From: Anoxybacter fermentans
Lineage (GTDB): Bacteria; Bacillota; Halanaerobiia; DY22613
Length of the DNA stretch: 64,000 nt
Assembly (NCBI RefSeq): GCF_003991135.1
Contig: NZ_CP016379.1
Coordinates: 3,100,001 to 3,164,000, forward strand
Direction of reading: 5' to 3'
Under the pieces are notes generated by a model that had not been told where the DNA came from, did no database searches, and saw nothing but the letters and a program-made list of their open reading frames with translations. Of this stretch, positions 36,343-46,729 are shown one piece after another. The translations under genes and the position numbers were made by a program. The first letter of the stretch is position 1. Every line of letters begins with the position of its first letter.

Positions 36343-37195
36343 ACTCTATCTAGTGGGGACTCCCATTGGTAATTTAGAAGATATAACCTATCGTGCAGTT
36401 CGGATTTTAAGGGAAGTTGATCTGATTGCTGCCGAGGATACTCGACATACTCGAAAATTGTTGGAATACTTTGATATTAAGACTCCCACCACCAGTTATC
36501 ATGAACATAATGAAATAAAAAAAGGTCCTCAACTTATTGAAAAAATACTGAAAGGCAGTTCCATTGCTCTGGTCACCGATGCGGGGATGCCGGGAATCTC
36601 CGATCCGGGATATCGTCTGGTTTTGATGGCATGGGAGGCAAATGTAGAAGTAATTCCAATACCAGGCCCAACTGCTCTAATTACAGCTCTGGTTACCTCG
36701 GGGCTTGAGACGGATCGTTTTACTTTTGAAGGTTTTCTTCCCAGAAAGAAAAATCAAAGAAAGAAGAAATTGCAGGAGTTAATTAAAGAACCCCGTACCA
36801 TGGTCTTTTATGAAGCACCCCATCGTTTGATAGAGACTTTAGAGGATCTTAAAGAAGTGATGGGTGAAAGTCGAATGGTAATGGTGGCCCGGGAACTGAC
36901 TAAAAAACATGAGGAAAAAGTGCGTGGAACGGTCAAAGAGGTTCTGGCAAAATTCAAACAGGATTCACCAAAGGGGGAAATTGTCCTGGTGGTAGCCGGA
37001 AGTAATCTGGCTGAATTAAAAGAGGAAACTATGGGTTGGGAAGGGATGAGTGTATTAGAACATCTTAAGGTTTTAATGGATGCAGGTTTGACCAAAAAAC
37101 AGGCAATTAAAAAGGTGGCGTGCGAGCGGAATTTACCAAAAAGTGAAGTCTATCAAATAGCTATTAAAATTGATGTTAATGAATTCAAAAAATAA
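36332..37195 (+). CDS. rsmI: 16S rRNA (cytidine(1402)-2'-O)-methyltransferase
   Basis: RsmI, a tetrapyrrole-methylase-fold enzyme that methylates the ribose of C1402 in 16S rRNA. Motifs are LYLVGTPIGNLEDITYRAV, AAEDTRHTRKLL, VTDAGMPGISDPG, GPTALITALVTSGL and FEGFLPRKK. I prefer TTG 36332 (about 287 aa), 7 bp after GGAGG, because it gives the usual short N-terminus; an ATG at 36311 would add seven residues. It overlaps the end of trmN6. Confidence 0.93.
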   Translation: MNGKLYLVGTPIGNLEDITYRAVRILREVDLIAAEDTRHTRKLLEYFDIKTPTTSYHEHNEIKKGPQLIEKILKGSSIALVTDAGMPGISDPGYRLVLMAWEANVEVIPIPGPTALITALVTSGLETDRFTFEGFLPRKKNQRKKKLQELIKEPRTMVFYEAPHRLIETLEDLKEVMGESRMVMVARELTKKHEEKVRGTVKEVLAKFKQDSPKGEIVLVVAGSNLAELKEETMGWEGMSVLEHLKVLMDAGLTKKQAIKKVACERNLPKSEVYQIAIKIDVNEFKK

Positions 37196-37201
37196 CTATA
37201 A

Positions 37202-37234
37202 AAAAATTACCCCTTCAATTTTTGAAGGGGTAAG
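37202..37234 (-). terminator. Terminator of abrB
   Basis: TTACCCCTTCAA/TTGAAGGGGTAA stem with a T run only on the minus strand, so it mainly serves abrB and perhaps weakly rsmI. Confidence 0.8.
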
Positions 37235-37249
37235 TAAGTAATTACGAAA

Positions 37250-37495
37250 TTATGCACTGCGCATTTCTTCGATACAATCTTTGCAGATGATTTTATTTTT
37301 GAAAGTTACTGTTTCACCTGCATTACCGCAGAATATACAGGCAGGTTCATATTTTTTCAAGATGATTTTTTCCTCATCAACGTAGATTTCGAGAGCATCT
37401 TTTTCAGCAATTCTCAGAGTTCTCCGTAATTCGACAGGAATTACAACGCGTCCCAATTCGTCTACTTTTCGTACGATACCAGTTGATTTCATCAT
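37250..37495 (-). CDS. abrB: AbrB/SpoVT-type transition-state regulator
   Basis: An 81-aa swapped-hairpin DNA-binding protein. The N-terminal domain STGIVRKVDELGRVVIPVEL is near-identical to AbrB. The C-terminus has paired cysteines CIFC and CKDC, common in clostridial AbrB forms. It probably controls the transition to stationary phase and sporulation. Its position between rsmI and metG and opposite strand match Bacillus. A strong promoter lies upstream. Confidence 0.92.
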   Translation of the reverse strand: MMKSTGIVRKVDELGRVVIPVELRRTLRIAEKDALEIYVDEEKIILKKYEPACIFCGNAGETVTFKNKIICKDCIEEMRSA

Positions 37496-37541
37496 AATTT
37501 TGTTCCTCCCTTGTTCGTTATAATCTAAATTAGCTATTCAA

Positions 37542-37570
37542 AGTATACCATGTTTTCCAGCTTAAGTCAA
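37542..37570 (-). promoter_or_regulatory. Promoter of abrB
   Basis: On the minus strand: -35 TTGACT (37565-37570), 17-bp spacer, -10 TATACT (37542-37547). Confidence 0.85.
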
Positions 37571-37766
37571 CACTATTTCAAAAAAATTTTAAAAAAGTTA
37601 AATCTTGAAAGGATAAATTTTCTGTTAGAGGGTAAGTTTCGACAATACCGTATTTAATTTTTGATATTTTGTCTCAACTGAAATTATATAAAGGATTAGA
37701 GTGTTTGTCAAGGAAAATTACCATTCTTTTGAGTAGTTTTTATAATTTTGTAGCAAAAGGATAAAT

Positions 37767-37987
37767 GATTATACTGCAAAAAGCTAATTTTGAGCGACAT
37801 AGTAATTTTTATCCAAATCATCTTAGTGAGATTTCCGACAAAATAAGGTCTCATCACAGGAGGTGATGAGCTAATCAAGGGCCAGGAGGGTCTTTTGATT
37901 AGGAAGCCTTATTTCGGCGGAAATCGAGCTTTAGATGATTCGAAAAATTTCTCAAGAAGTGAAAAATTAGCTTTTTGCAGTTTAATC
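37767..37987 (+). repeat. Palindromic interspersed element, copy 6 (reference copy, 221 bp)
   Basis: From GATTATACTGCAAAAAGCT to TTTTTGCAGTTTAATC, flanked by the exact direct repeat ATAAAT (37761-37766, 37988-37993). The arms form one long imperfect palindrome. Two central hairpins are CTCATCAC/GTGATGAG (37850-37870) and CTAATCAA...TTGATTAG. The first loop holds AGGAGGTGAT (37858-37867). No reading frame. Confidence 0.95.
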
Positions 37988-38024
37988 ATAAATTATATTT
38001 AACAATTTTTTCTTTAAAATTTAC

Positions 38025-38053
38025 TTGACAGATATAAAAATATAGGTTAAAAT
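38025..38053 (+). promoter_or_regulatory. Promoter of the metG T-box leader
   Basis: Perfect -35 TTGACA (38025-38030), 17-bp spacer, -10 TAAAAT (38048-38053). Confidence 0.85.
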
Positions 38054-38079
38054 AGAAAACAAAATTATAATGCAAAATA

Positions 38080-38370
38080 TTATCAAAGGTGATGACGGGA
38101 AGAGTAGGAATCTGGAGAGATTACAGAGAGCCGCGGTAGCTGAGAAGCGGTATCTTGAAGGATTCTGAAGATGGTCCCTGAACTGAAGGGCTGAAAGAGG
38201 TTTTTGAGTAGGCTCTTACGGGTTGGCATCCGTTAACAATGCCGGAGTTTGAGTAACCTCATTTTTTTGAGGCTAAAGAACTCGCTGAGGTCATCAGTGT
38301 GAACTGATGGCGAATTAGGGTGGTACCACGGGGAAATTACTCCCGTCCCTATGTAGGGGCGGGAGTTTTT
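38080..38370 (+). promoter_or_regulatory. T-box riboswitch for methionyl-tRNA synthetase
   Basis: A complete T-box leader: the AGGGTGGTACCACG box at 38317-38330, followed by the terminator ACTCCCGTCCCT/AGGGGCGGGAGTTTTT (38339-38370). In stem I, GAAGATGGTC offers ATG as specifier codon, matching tRNA-Met. Uncharged tRNA-Met would stabilise the antiterminator and allow metG expression. Confidence 0.93.
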
Positions 38371-38382
38371 AATTTATATATT

Positions 38383-38518
38383 GATTAAACTGCAAAAAGC
38401 TAATTTTGAACGTTATTGAAATTTTTCGTTAAACCATCTTATTTCGACTGAAATCGAACTTTAGATGGTTCGAAAAATTTCTTTATGAAGCGAAAAATTA
38501 GCTTTTTGCAGTAAAATC
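38383..38518 (+). repeat. Palindromic element, short form, copy 7 (136 bp)
   Basis: From GATTAAACTGCAAAAAGCT to TTTTTGCAGTAAAATC, lacking the two central hairpins. It lies between the T-box terminator and the metG ribosome site, so it is transcribed in the metG mRNA. Confidence 0.9.
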
Positions 38519-38596
38519 ATAATTAAAAGAAAAGAAAGAATGATATATTAAACTTAAAATCGGGGTTAACTATGTAAAATTAAAATAACCTAATGA

Positions 38597-40591
<1,995 letters not shown>

Positions 40592-40608
40592 AAATAATAT
40601 TTTAGAGT

Positions 40609-40640
40609 TAACCCCTGCAAATTTGCAGGGGTTAATTTTA
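40609..40640 (+). terminator. Terminator after metG
   Basis: TTAACCCCTGCAAA pairs with TTTGCAGGGGTTAA and is followed by a T-rich stretch. Confidence 0.8.
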
Positions 40641-40893
40641 TCTTGGAGAAACTGGTCTTTTTTTACCTTTATAAGAATCTTGATAACAATTTGTATTTGA
40701 GAAAGTGTTTGGTTTTAGAAGATTTTTTTACTTTGGATACTTAAGGTTTTAGAATAACTGGAGAATCAGAAGAAAGTAAATTGTTAGGAATTCAAATAGA
40801 TATGAATTATATGAAAATAATTAGACTCTATATGAGAGGAATTTGAGAAAAGGTGTTGAATTATATAAGCTATGTGAGGAATTTGTCGAAATT
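40641..40893. other. Upstream region of the second amylase, no gene seen
   Basis: AT-rich. TTGAGA...TATAAG around 40842-40868 is a possible weak promoter. No credible reading frame is present. Confidence 0.35.
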
Positions 40894-40909
40894 ATGCAAA
40901 CGTTTTCAT
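40894..40909 (+). promoter_or_regulatory. LacI-family operator of the second amylase
   Basis: ATGCAAACGTTTTCAT shares 13 of 16 bases with the operator at 3198, including the central CG. It lies 97 bp before the start codon. Confidence 0.65.
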
Positions 40910-41005
40910 GAAATATTGTTTTTAAGAGGAGGTGAGAATTTTAGTTCAATGTTTTAGTTCAAAATCTTTAGAATATTTTTATCAAAAAATAGGAGGTGCT
41001 ATTAA

Positions 41006-43111
41006 ATGAAATTGAGAAAAACTGATCTGTTTATTTGTTTTGTTCTTTTATTTGTTCTTTCCACAGTAGCATATGGTTTAGACTTTAAGGGTGAAGTAAT
41101 TTATCAAATTATGATCGACCGTTTTTATGATGGAGACCCATCTAACAATGATCCAGCCAAATCCCCGGGATTATACGACTCTACAAAATCTAATTGGAAA
41201 TTGTACTGGGGCGGTGATTTGAAAGGAATAACTCAAAAGATCCCATATCTGGCCGATCTTGGGATAACTGCCATCTGGATTACTCCTGTACATGATAATA
41301 TTGATGTGGCAGCATATTATAATGGAGTTCCTAATGCCGGATATCATGGTTATTGGGCTAGAGATTTCAAGCGGATTGAAGAGCATTTTGGAACATGGGC
41401 TGATTTTGATGAAATGGTTCAAACAGCTCATAACTATGGTATTAAAGTATTGGTTGACTTTGCTCCAAACCATACCAGTCCAGCTGATGTTAATGATCCT
41501 AACTTTGCTGAACGGGGTGCACTTTACTATAATGGTCAATATTGGGATGATTATTTGAACGATTCCCACGGATACTGGCATCATAATGGTGGAATTTCCA
41601 ACTGGGATGATCGGTTTGAAACCCAGTATAAAAATCTAGCTGACCTGGCTGATTTATCTCAACAACATCCAACTATTGATGCTTATCTTAAAGAAGCAGC
41701 AGTTGATTTAATCAATCACGGTATTGATGGATTTAGAATTGATGCTATCAAGCATATGACTATGGGCTGGCAGTTAAGTTTAGCAGACCATATTTTTAGT
41801 ACTAAAGATGTTTATATGACTGGTGAATGGTATCTGGGTGGTTACAATGATCCACTTTATGGAGACAATGTTAAATTTGCAAATCGTACAGGTATTGCAC
41901 CTTTAGATTTTTACATGAATAGAGCAATTCGTGATGTATTTGGCTATAATAGTGATTTTTACGTACTGAATGATGCAGTTGAGAAGACAAAGCAGGATTA
42001 TAAATGGAAAAATGATCTTCCAGTTTTCATTGACAACCATGACATGCCACGTTTTCTGACTATCAATCCTGATTATAACAGACTCCATCAGGCACTGGCA
42101 TTTATTTTAACCTGTCGGGGTATTCCATTAATCTATTATGGTACAGAACAATATCTTCATAATGACACCAATGGCGGTGGAGATCCATGGAATCGTCCGA
42201 TGATGGAGAGTTGGGATCAAAATACAACAGCTTATCAGGTTATTAAGAAGTTAAGTAGCCTGCGTCAGACCCAACCTGCACTTCAATATGGAGACATGTA
42301 TCAAAGGTGGATCAATAGTGATGTTTATATCTATGAAAGAAAGTTCTTTGATAGTGTAGTTTTAGTTGCAATCAATAAAGGTTCCAATAGTACTTATATC
42401 AGTGGTCTCTATACTGCATTACCATCTGGTAGCTATGATGATTATCTTGGTGGACTCTTGAATGGAACTTCTATCTGGGTAGATGGTTCAGGTGCTGTAA
42501 GTAATTTCTATTTACCTGCCAATAGTGTTTCTGTATGGACATATAAAGCTACTCCATCTATGCCTCAGATTGGTTCTATTGGTCCGGTAGTAGGCCGTCC
42601 AGGTAATCAGATTACTATTGGTGGAGAGGGCTTTGGCAGCAGCGGTACTGTTTATTTCAACAATACTCCAGCTTCTGTTATCTCCTGGTCACCAACTGAA
42701 ATCAAAGTTACTGTTCCATCTATTGCTCCTGGAATTGCTCAAGTAAAAGTTGTTACTTCTGCTGGAACCAGTAATAGTATTGATTATGAAGTACTTACTG
42801 ATAAGCTTATTCCTGTCGTCTTTACTGTAAAAGAAGCATATACAGATTGGGGAGATCAGATCTATCTTACCGGTAATGTTCAGGAATTGGGTAATTGGAG
42901 TACAGATTTTGAGAAAACTTATGGTCCAATGCTCTGTCCAAATTATCCAGAATGGTTTATCGTAGCCAGTGTACCTGCTGGCAAGACCATTGAATTTAAA
43001 TTTATCAAAGTTAAGCCTGATGGCACTGTAATCTGGGAAGGCGGAAGCAATCATACTTATACAGTACCTACTTCCGGAACTGGTAACGTAACTGTTTATT
43101 GGCAAAACTAA
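41006..43111 (+). CDS. Secreted CGTase-like GH13 alpha-amylase with TIG and CBM20 domains
   Basis: A 701-aa exported enzyme with the five-domain CGTase/maltogenic-amylase layout. Signal peptide (1-24), catalytic barrel and B domain, C domain, an IPT/TIG D domain (about 505-585, GPVVGRPGNQITIGGEGFG) and a C-terminal starch-binding CBM20 (about 600-701). Catalytic residues are Asp246 (FRIDAIKHM), Glu274 (TGEWYLG) and Asp346 (DNHDMPRF). At the CGTase Tyr195 position (KNLYDLADLN) this protein has Ala212 (KNLADLADLS), so cyclisation may be weak and hydrolysis favoured. A LacI-type operator is shared with the other amylase. Confidence 0.92.
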   Translation: MKLRKTDLFICFVLLFVLSTVAYGLDFKGEVIYQIMIDRFYDGDPSNNDPAKSPGLYDSTKSNWKLYWGGDLKGITQKIPYLADLGITAIWITPVHDNIDVAAYYNGVPNAGYHGYWARDFKRIEEHFGTWADFDEMVQTAHNYGIKVLVDFAPNHTSPADVNDPNFAERGALYYNGQYWDDYLNDSHGYWHHNGGISNWDDRFETQYKNLADLADLSQQHPTIDAYLKEAAVDLINHGIDGFRIDAIKHMTMGWQLSLADHIFSTKDVYMTGEWYLGGYNDPLYGDNVKFANRTGIAPLDFYMNRAIRDVFGYNSDFYVLNDAVEKTKQDYKWKNDLPVFIDNHDMPRFLTINPDYNRLHQALAFILTCRGIPLIYYGTEQYLHNDTNGGGDPWNRPMMESWDQNTTAYQVIKKLSSLRQTQPALQYGDMYQRWINSDVYIYERKFFDSVVLVAINKGSNSTYISGLYTALPSGSYDDYLGGLLNGTSIWVDGSGAVSNFYLPANSVSVWTYKATPSMPQIGSIGPVVGRPGNQITIGGEGFGSSGTVYFNNTPASVISWSPTEIKVTVPSIAPGIAQVKVVTSAGTSNSIDYEVLTDKLIPVVFTVKEAYTDWGDQIYLTGNVQELGNWSTDFEKTYGPMLCPNYPEWFIVASVPAGKTIEFKFIKVKPDGTVIWEGGSNHTYTVPTSGTGNVTVYWQN

Positions 43112-43128
43112 AATAGCCAAAAAGATGT

Positions 43129-43160
43129 GGGGGTATGGAATTTTTTCCATACCCCTTTTT
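43129..43160 (+). terminator. Terminator after the CGTase-like gene
   Basis: GGGGTATGGAA pairs with TTCCATACCCC, followed by TTTTT. Confidence 0.9.
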
Positions 43161-43185
43161 GGATAATATTGGTATAGAAATATCT

Positions 43186-43400
43186 GATAAACTTTGCAAA
43201 AAGCTAATTTTGAGTGACATAGAAATTTTTCGTTAAACTATCTTAATAAGATTGAAAGAGAAATAAGACCTCATCACAGGAAGTGATGAGCTAGTTCTAA
43301 GGGCCAGGAGGGCCCTTTGATTAGGGAGCCTTATTTCGATTGAGATCGAACTTTAGATGGTTCGAAAAATTTCACTGTGAAACGAAAAATTAGCTTTGTA
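43186..43400 (+). repeat. Palindromic interspersed element, copy 8 (right end altered)
   Basis: From GATAAACTTTGCAAAAAGCT through CACAGGAAGTGATGAGC and both arms to AAAATTAGCTTTG. The usual TTTGCAG end is replaced by a separate hairpin, AATGCCC/GGGCATT, at about 43401-43418. Confidence 0.88.
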
Positions 43401-43565
43401 CAATGCCCGAAGGGCATTTTGTTCTATCGGGAAAATTATTTTTATCTCTGGCATTGAAAATTATATTTTCTTAATTTGATACAAGAGGGTTAAACTTTTC
43501 TAGATTAGATGCGGTTGTTTTTAGAGAAGGTCTTAACTCTTTCTTTTTTGAATAATAATAATAAT

Positions 43566-43750
43566 AATTAAACTACAAAAAGCTAATTTTGAACGCCATA
43601 GAAATTTTTAGTTTAACTATCTTAGTGAGATTAAAGAAGAGATAAAGCTTCATCACAGGAGGTGATGAGCTAGTCAAGATTACAGAAATCGAACTTTAGA
43701 TGGTTTGAAAAATTTCTTTTGAAGTGAGAAATTAGCTTTTTGCAGTAAAT
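43566..43750 (+). repeat. Palindromic interspersed element, copy 9
   Basis: From AATTAAACTACAAAAAGCT to TTTTTGCAGTAAAT. It contains CACAGGAGGTGATGAGC but lacks the second central hairpin. It ends about 20 bp before the start of the next gene, so its arm overlaps that gene's leader. Confidence 0.88.
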
Positions 43751-43778
43751 ATAAAATGCTTAAGAAAGGATGAGGACC

Positions 43779-44333
43779 TTGGTCATAGACCGAAAGGGTT
43801 TAATCTTTTTTGGACTGATATTGGCCTTTATCATGGGATTTTTTATCTTATTAGGTGGGGTATCATTTTCCAGACAGCAGGTTTGTTATATCTATGGCCC
43901 GGCAGTACGTCCTACCATAGTGAAGTCTGATACAGGGCAATATGATCTACCATTACCCAAACCATCGACCATCACAACTGAAAAGGATGATATCAGGTTG
44001 GATTTAGAACGGGTGACGGTTCATAAGTACTATATCATTTACTCTGTGATCTATGGAGATCAGAGCCATACAGCTTATCATCTTTTTTTAACAGATTTAA
44101 ATCGAAAAAAACTTGACCCCAAAGGGGTTGGTGAAATCTGGCTTGAGACGGCCAGTGGAGAACGAATTGAACAGGTGGCTGAGCCGACAATTTATGATTA
44201 TCCAAAAGATCAACCCCTTAAATGGAAGATTGGAATTATTGCTAAATTCCCCTATCAAAGCCGGCGGGATGCACATAAATTATTTCTCCGTTATCAAGGT
44301 ATAACCTTTAAGTTGACAGGAATTAGCTATTAA
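43779..44333 (+). CDS. Single-pass membrane/exported protein, unknown
   Basis: About 184 aa. A basic start (VIDRKG) is followed by one membrane helix (LIFFGLILAFIMGFFILLGGV) and a polar, beta-rich domain. I do not recognise the family. TTG 43779 is favoured because GAAAGGA lies 8 bp before it. An in-frame ATG at 43770 directly abuts that site and is a less likely start. The MFS gene follows about 90 bp downstream on the same strand. Confidence 0.65.
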   Translation: MVIDRKGLIFFGLILAFIMGFFILLGGVSFSRQQVCYIYGPAVRPTIVKSDTGQYDLPLPKPSTITTEKDDIRLDLERVTVHKYYIIYSVIYGDQSHTAYHLFLTDLNRKKLDPKGVGEIWLETASGERIEQVAEPTIYDYPKDQPLKWKIGIIAKFPYQSRRDAHKLFLRYQGITFKLTGISY

Positions 44334-44424
44334 AATTATTAATCAAAGTTTACTTTAGAGAAGGAGAAATGCTTCGTATGTCGAAATATTTATTAAATAT
44401 TTATTTTAGATAGGGGATGTACCG

Positions 44425-45615
44425 ATGGAACAGTGGAAGAAAAATTTATATGTACTATGGTTTGGAACGTTTGTGGCAGCAGTTAGTTTTTCATTGGTGA
44501 CTCCGTTTTTGCCTCTTTTTCTTAAGGAGGAGTTGAAGGTTATTAACAATATTGAAATCTGGGCCGGGCTTTTAGTTTCGGCCAGTTTTGTAACCAGTGC
44601 TATAATGTCTCCAATCTGGGGGGCATTGGCAGATCGATATGGGCGGAAGATAATGATTATCCGTTCAGGACTTGGAATTGGTTTGACTTATATTTTAAGT
44701 GCTTTTGTTCATAATATTTATCTTTTTCTTTTTTTACGAATTTTGATGGGAACGCTTAGTGGCTTTATCCCATCTTCTATTGCTCTTGTAGCAACCAATA
44801 CCCCTGAAAAGGAGATTAGTCGTTCGTTGGGAATTTTACAGACAGGGATTGCAGCAGGTGGAGTTACCGGGCCACTTCTAGGAGGTCTTTTATCCTATTG
44901 GTTCGGAATTCGTGAGAGTATTTTCATCGGTGGTGTGGTTATTTTACTTGGGACAATATTGGTTATCTTTGGAGTAAAAGAGACTGCTGTCTGTTCTACA
45001 GAAAAGACAAATATACTCAGGGATTTAAAGATTGGATTTTCTAACCGCCAGTTAATGATTAGCCTTTTAATTTTAATGGGGGTACAGGCTGGTATGAACA
45101 TGATACAGCCAATTTTGCCCCTTTATATTGAAAAGATTTCTCCTATTGGAATGGATATCAGCCTGGTTACAGGAATTGCTTTTTCGTTGATTGGAATTGC
45201 AACAATACTTGCAGCACCTAGATGGTCGGCTAAAGCTGAAGAGATAGGTTTTAAAACTGTTCTGATATTAGGGCTTTTCGGTGGAGCTATTTTAAATCTG
45301 TTTCAGCTTCTTTATGCAAATGTTTATTTATTCTGTAGTTTAAGGTTTATCTTCGGAGTGAGCATTGCAGGAGTGATTCCTGCGCTGAATTCCATGATTG
45401 CGAAGTCGGTAGATGTAAATTTCCGCGGTCGGGCATTTGGAATCAGCAACAGTTTTAATCAGTTCGGATTGGCAGCGGGGCCAGTCCTCGGCGGGGTAAT
45501 TGGAAAAATAGGCGGCTTAAAGTCTCCCTTTATTGTAGCAAGTGTAATCTTTATGCTGGCTGCGGTATATATTAATGCTGATAAAAGGCGAAAAGTTGAA
45601 CTTAAGGTTATTTGA
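44425..45615 (+). CDS. MFS transporter, multidrug-efflux (DHA1/MdtG-like)
   Basis: A 396-aa protein with 12 membrane helices. Motif A is GALADRYGRKIMII, and the repeat half contains LRFIFGVSIAGVIPALNSM. Similar in layout to MdtG/YfkF-type drug exporters, but the substrate is unknown. The start follows AGGGGATG. It ends before a strong terminator. Confidence 0.87.
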   Translation: MEQWKKNLYVLWFGTFVAAVSFSLVTPFLPLFLKEELKVINNIEIWAGLLVSASFVTSAIMSPIWGALADRYGRKIMIIRSGLGIGLTYILSAFVHNIYLFLFLRILMGTLSGFIPSSIALVATNTPEKEISRSLGILQTGIAAGGVTGPLLGGLLSYWFGIRESIFIGGVVILLGTILVIFGVKETAVCSTEKTNILRDLKIGFSNRQLMISLLILMGVQAGMNMIQPILPLYIEKISPIGMDISLVTGIAFSLIGIATILAAPRWSAKAEEIGFKTVLILGLFGGAILNLFQLLYANVYLFCSLRFIFGVSIAGVIPALNSMIAKSVDVNFRGRAFGISNSFNQFGLAAGPVLGGVIGKIGGLKSPFIVASVIFMLAAVYINADKRRKVELKVI

Positions 45616-45621
45616 TATAGA

Positions 45622-45652
45622 TTTCACCTGACAATTTGTCAGGTGATTTTTT
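45622..45652 (+). terminator. Terminator after the MFS gene
   Basis: TCACCTGACAA/TTGTCAGGTGA followed by TTTTTTT. Confidence 0.93.
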
Positions 45653-45749
45653 TACCACGTTTTCTAACTTGCTAAAATTCAGCAAAATGATATATAATAA
45701 ATGAATGGTGGTATTAGTTAATTTAACAAATTAAAGGGGAGGATTTTAG

Positions 45750-46520
45750 ATGTTAATTGATACACATGCTCATTTAGATTTTCCAAAATTCAAAAATGAT
45801 CAAGCGGAAGTAATTCAGCGTGCTAAAGAAGCAGGGATTGAGTATATTTTTAATATAGGTGCTGATGAAAGATCCAGTAAAGCTTCTGTTGCTCTGGCAA
45901 GGAAATACCCCCAGATTTATGCTGCTGTTGGGGTTCATCCTCATGACGCCAAAGATGTGACAGGTGATACATTACGCTTATTGCGGGATTTGGCTCAAGA
46001 AAAGAAAGTTCGAGCTATTGGTGAGATTGGGCTTGATTATCACTATGATTTTTCTCCCAGAGATATTCAACAGCGGGTTTTTAGAGCCCAACTGCGGTTG
46101 GCTCATGAGTTGAAATTACCAGTTATCATCCATAGCCGGGAAGCTGATGAAGATACCATGCGTATTTTAAAAGAGGAAGAAGTGGACAAATTGGGAGGAA
46201 TTATGCATTGCTTTGCTGGTGATCTTAAAATGGCTGAGGAATGTTTAAAACTTAATTTGAAATTGGCCTTTGGTGGAGTAATTACTTTCCCTAATGCTAA
46301 AACTGCCCGGGAAGTGGTTAAAGCTATTCCCTTAGAACACTTACTTTTAGAAACCGATTCTCCATATCTTACTCCTGTACCTTATCGGGGTAAGCGGAAT
46401 GAACCTGCATATGTGCGGTATGTTGCAGAAAAGGTTGCTAAGATTAAAGGGGTAGAGTTAGAAGAGGTGGCCCAGGTTACCACCAGAACAGCTAAAGAAA
46501 TATTTAAGATTGAAGTTTGA
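45750..46520 (+). CDS. tatD: TatD family metal-dependent DNase
   Basis: A 256-aa TIM-barrel hydrolase. Metal ligands are visible in DTHAHLD (start), GEIGLDYHYD, PVIIHSREADEDT, IMHCFAG and ETDSPYLTP. The family has 3'-5' exonuclease or DNase activity; in Firmicutes it is usually encoded after metG. The stop codon TGA (46518-46520) overlaps the beginning of a half element that also forms the terminator. Confidence 0.93.
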   Translation: MLIDTHAHLDFPKFKNDQAEVIQRAKEAGIEYIFNIGADERSSKASVALARKYPQIYAAVGVHPHDAKDVTGDTLRLLRDLAQEKKVRAIGEIGLDYHYDFSPRDIQQRVFRAQLRLAHELKLPVIIHSREADEDTMRILKEEEVDKLGGIMHCFAGDLKMAEECLKLNLKLAFGGVITFPNAKTAREVVKAIPLEHLLLETDSPYLTPVPYRGKRNEPAYVRYVAEKVAKIKGVELEEVAQVTTRTAKEIFKIEV

Positions 46521-46628
46521 TTTCAGTCGAAATAAGGTTTTATCGCTTCTTGTGATGAGACCTTATTTTTTTTCTAAATTTTATTGAAATGGTTAAGTAA
46601 TTCAAAATTAGCTTTTTGTAGTTTGATC
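46519..46628 (+). repeat. Half copy of the palindromic element, copy 10, also a terminator
   Basis: Begins GATTTCAGTCGAAATAAGG at the tatD stop and ends TTTTTGTAGTTTGATC. AATAAGGTTTTATC pairs with GATGAGACCTTATT (46531-46567) and is followed by TTTTTTTC. The left arm is missing. Confidence 0.8.
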
Positions 46629-46729
46629 ATGAAATTAATAGATTGAGTGATGTATGTCACAAAAAAATTATTCCAGTTATGTAATAATAAAATTACCAAA
46701 AATTATTTTAACAAAAAGGGGGGTTATCA

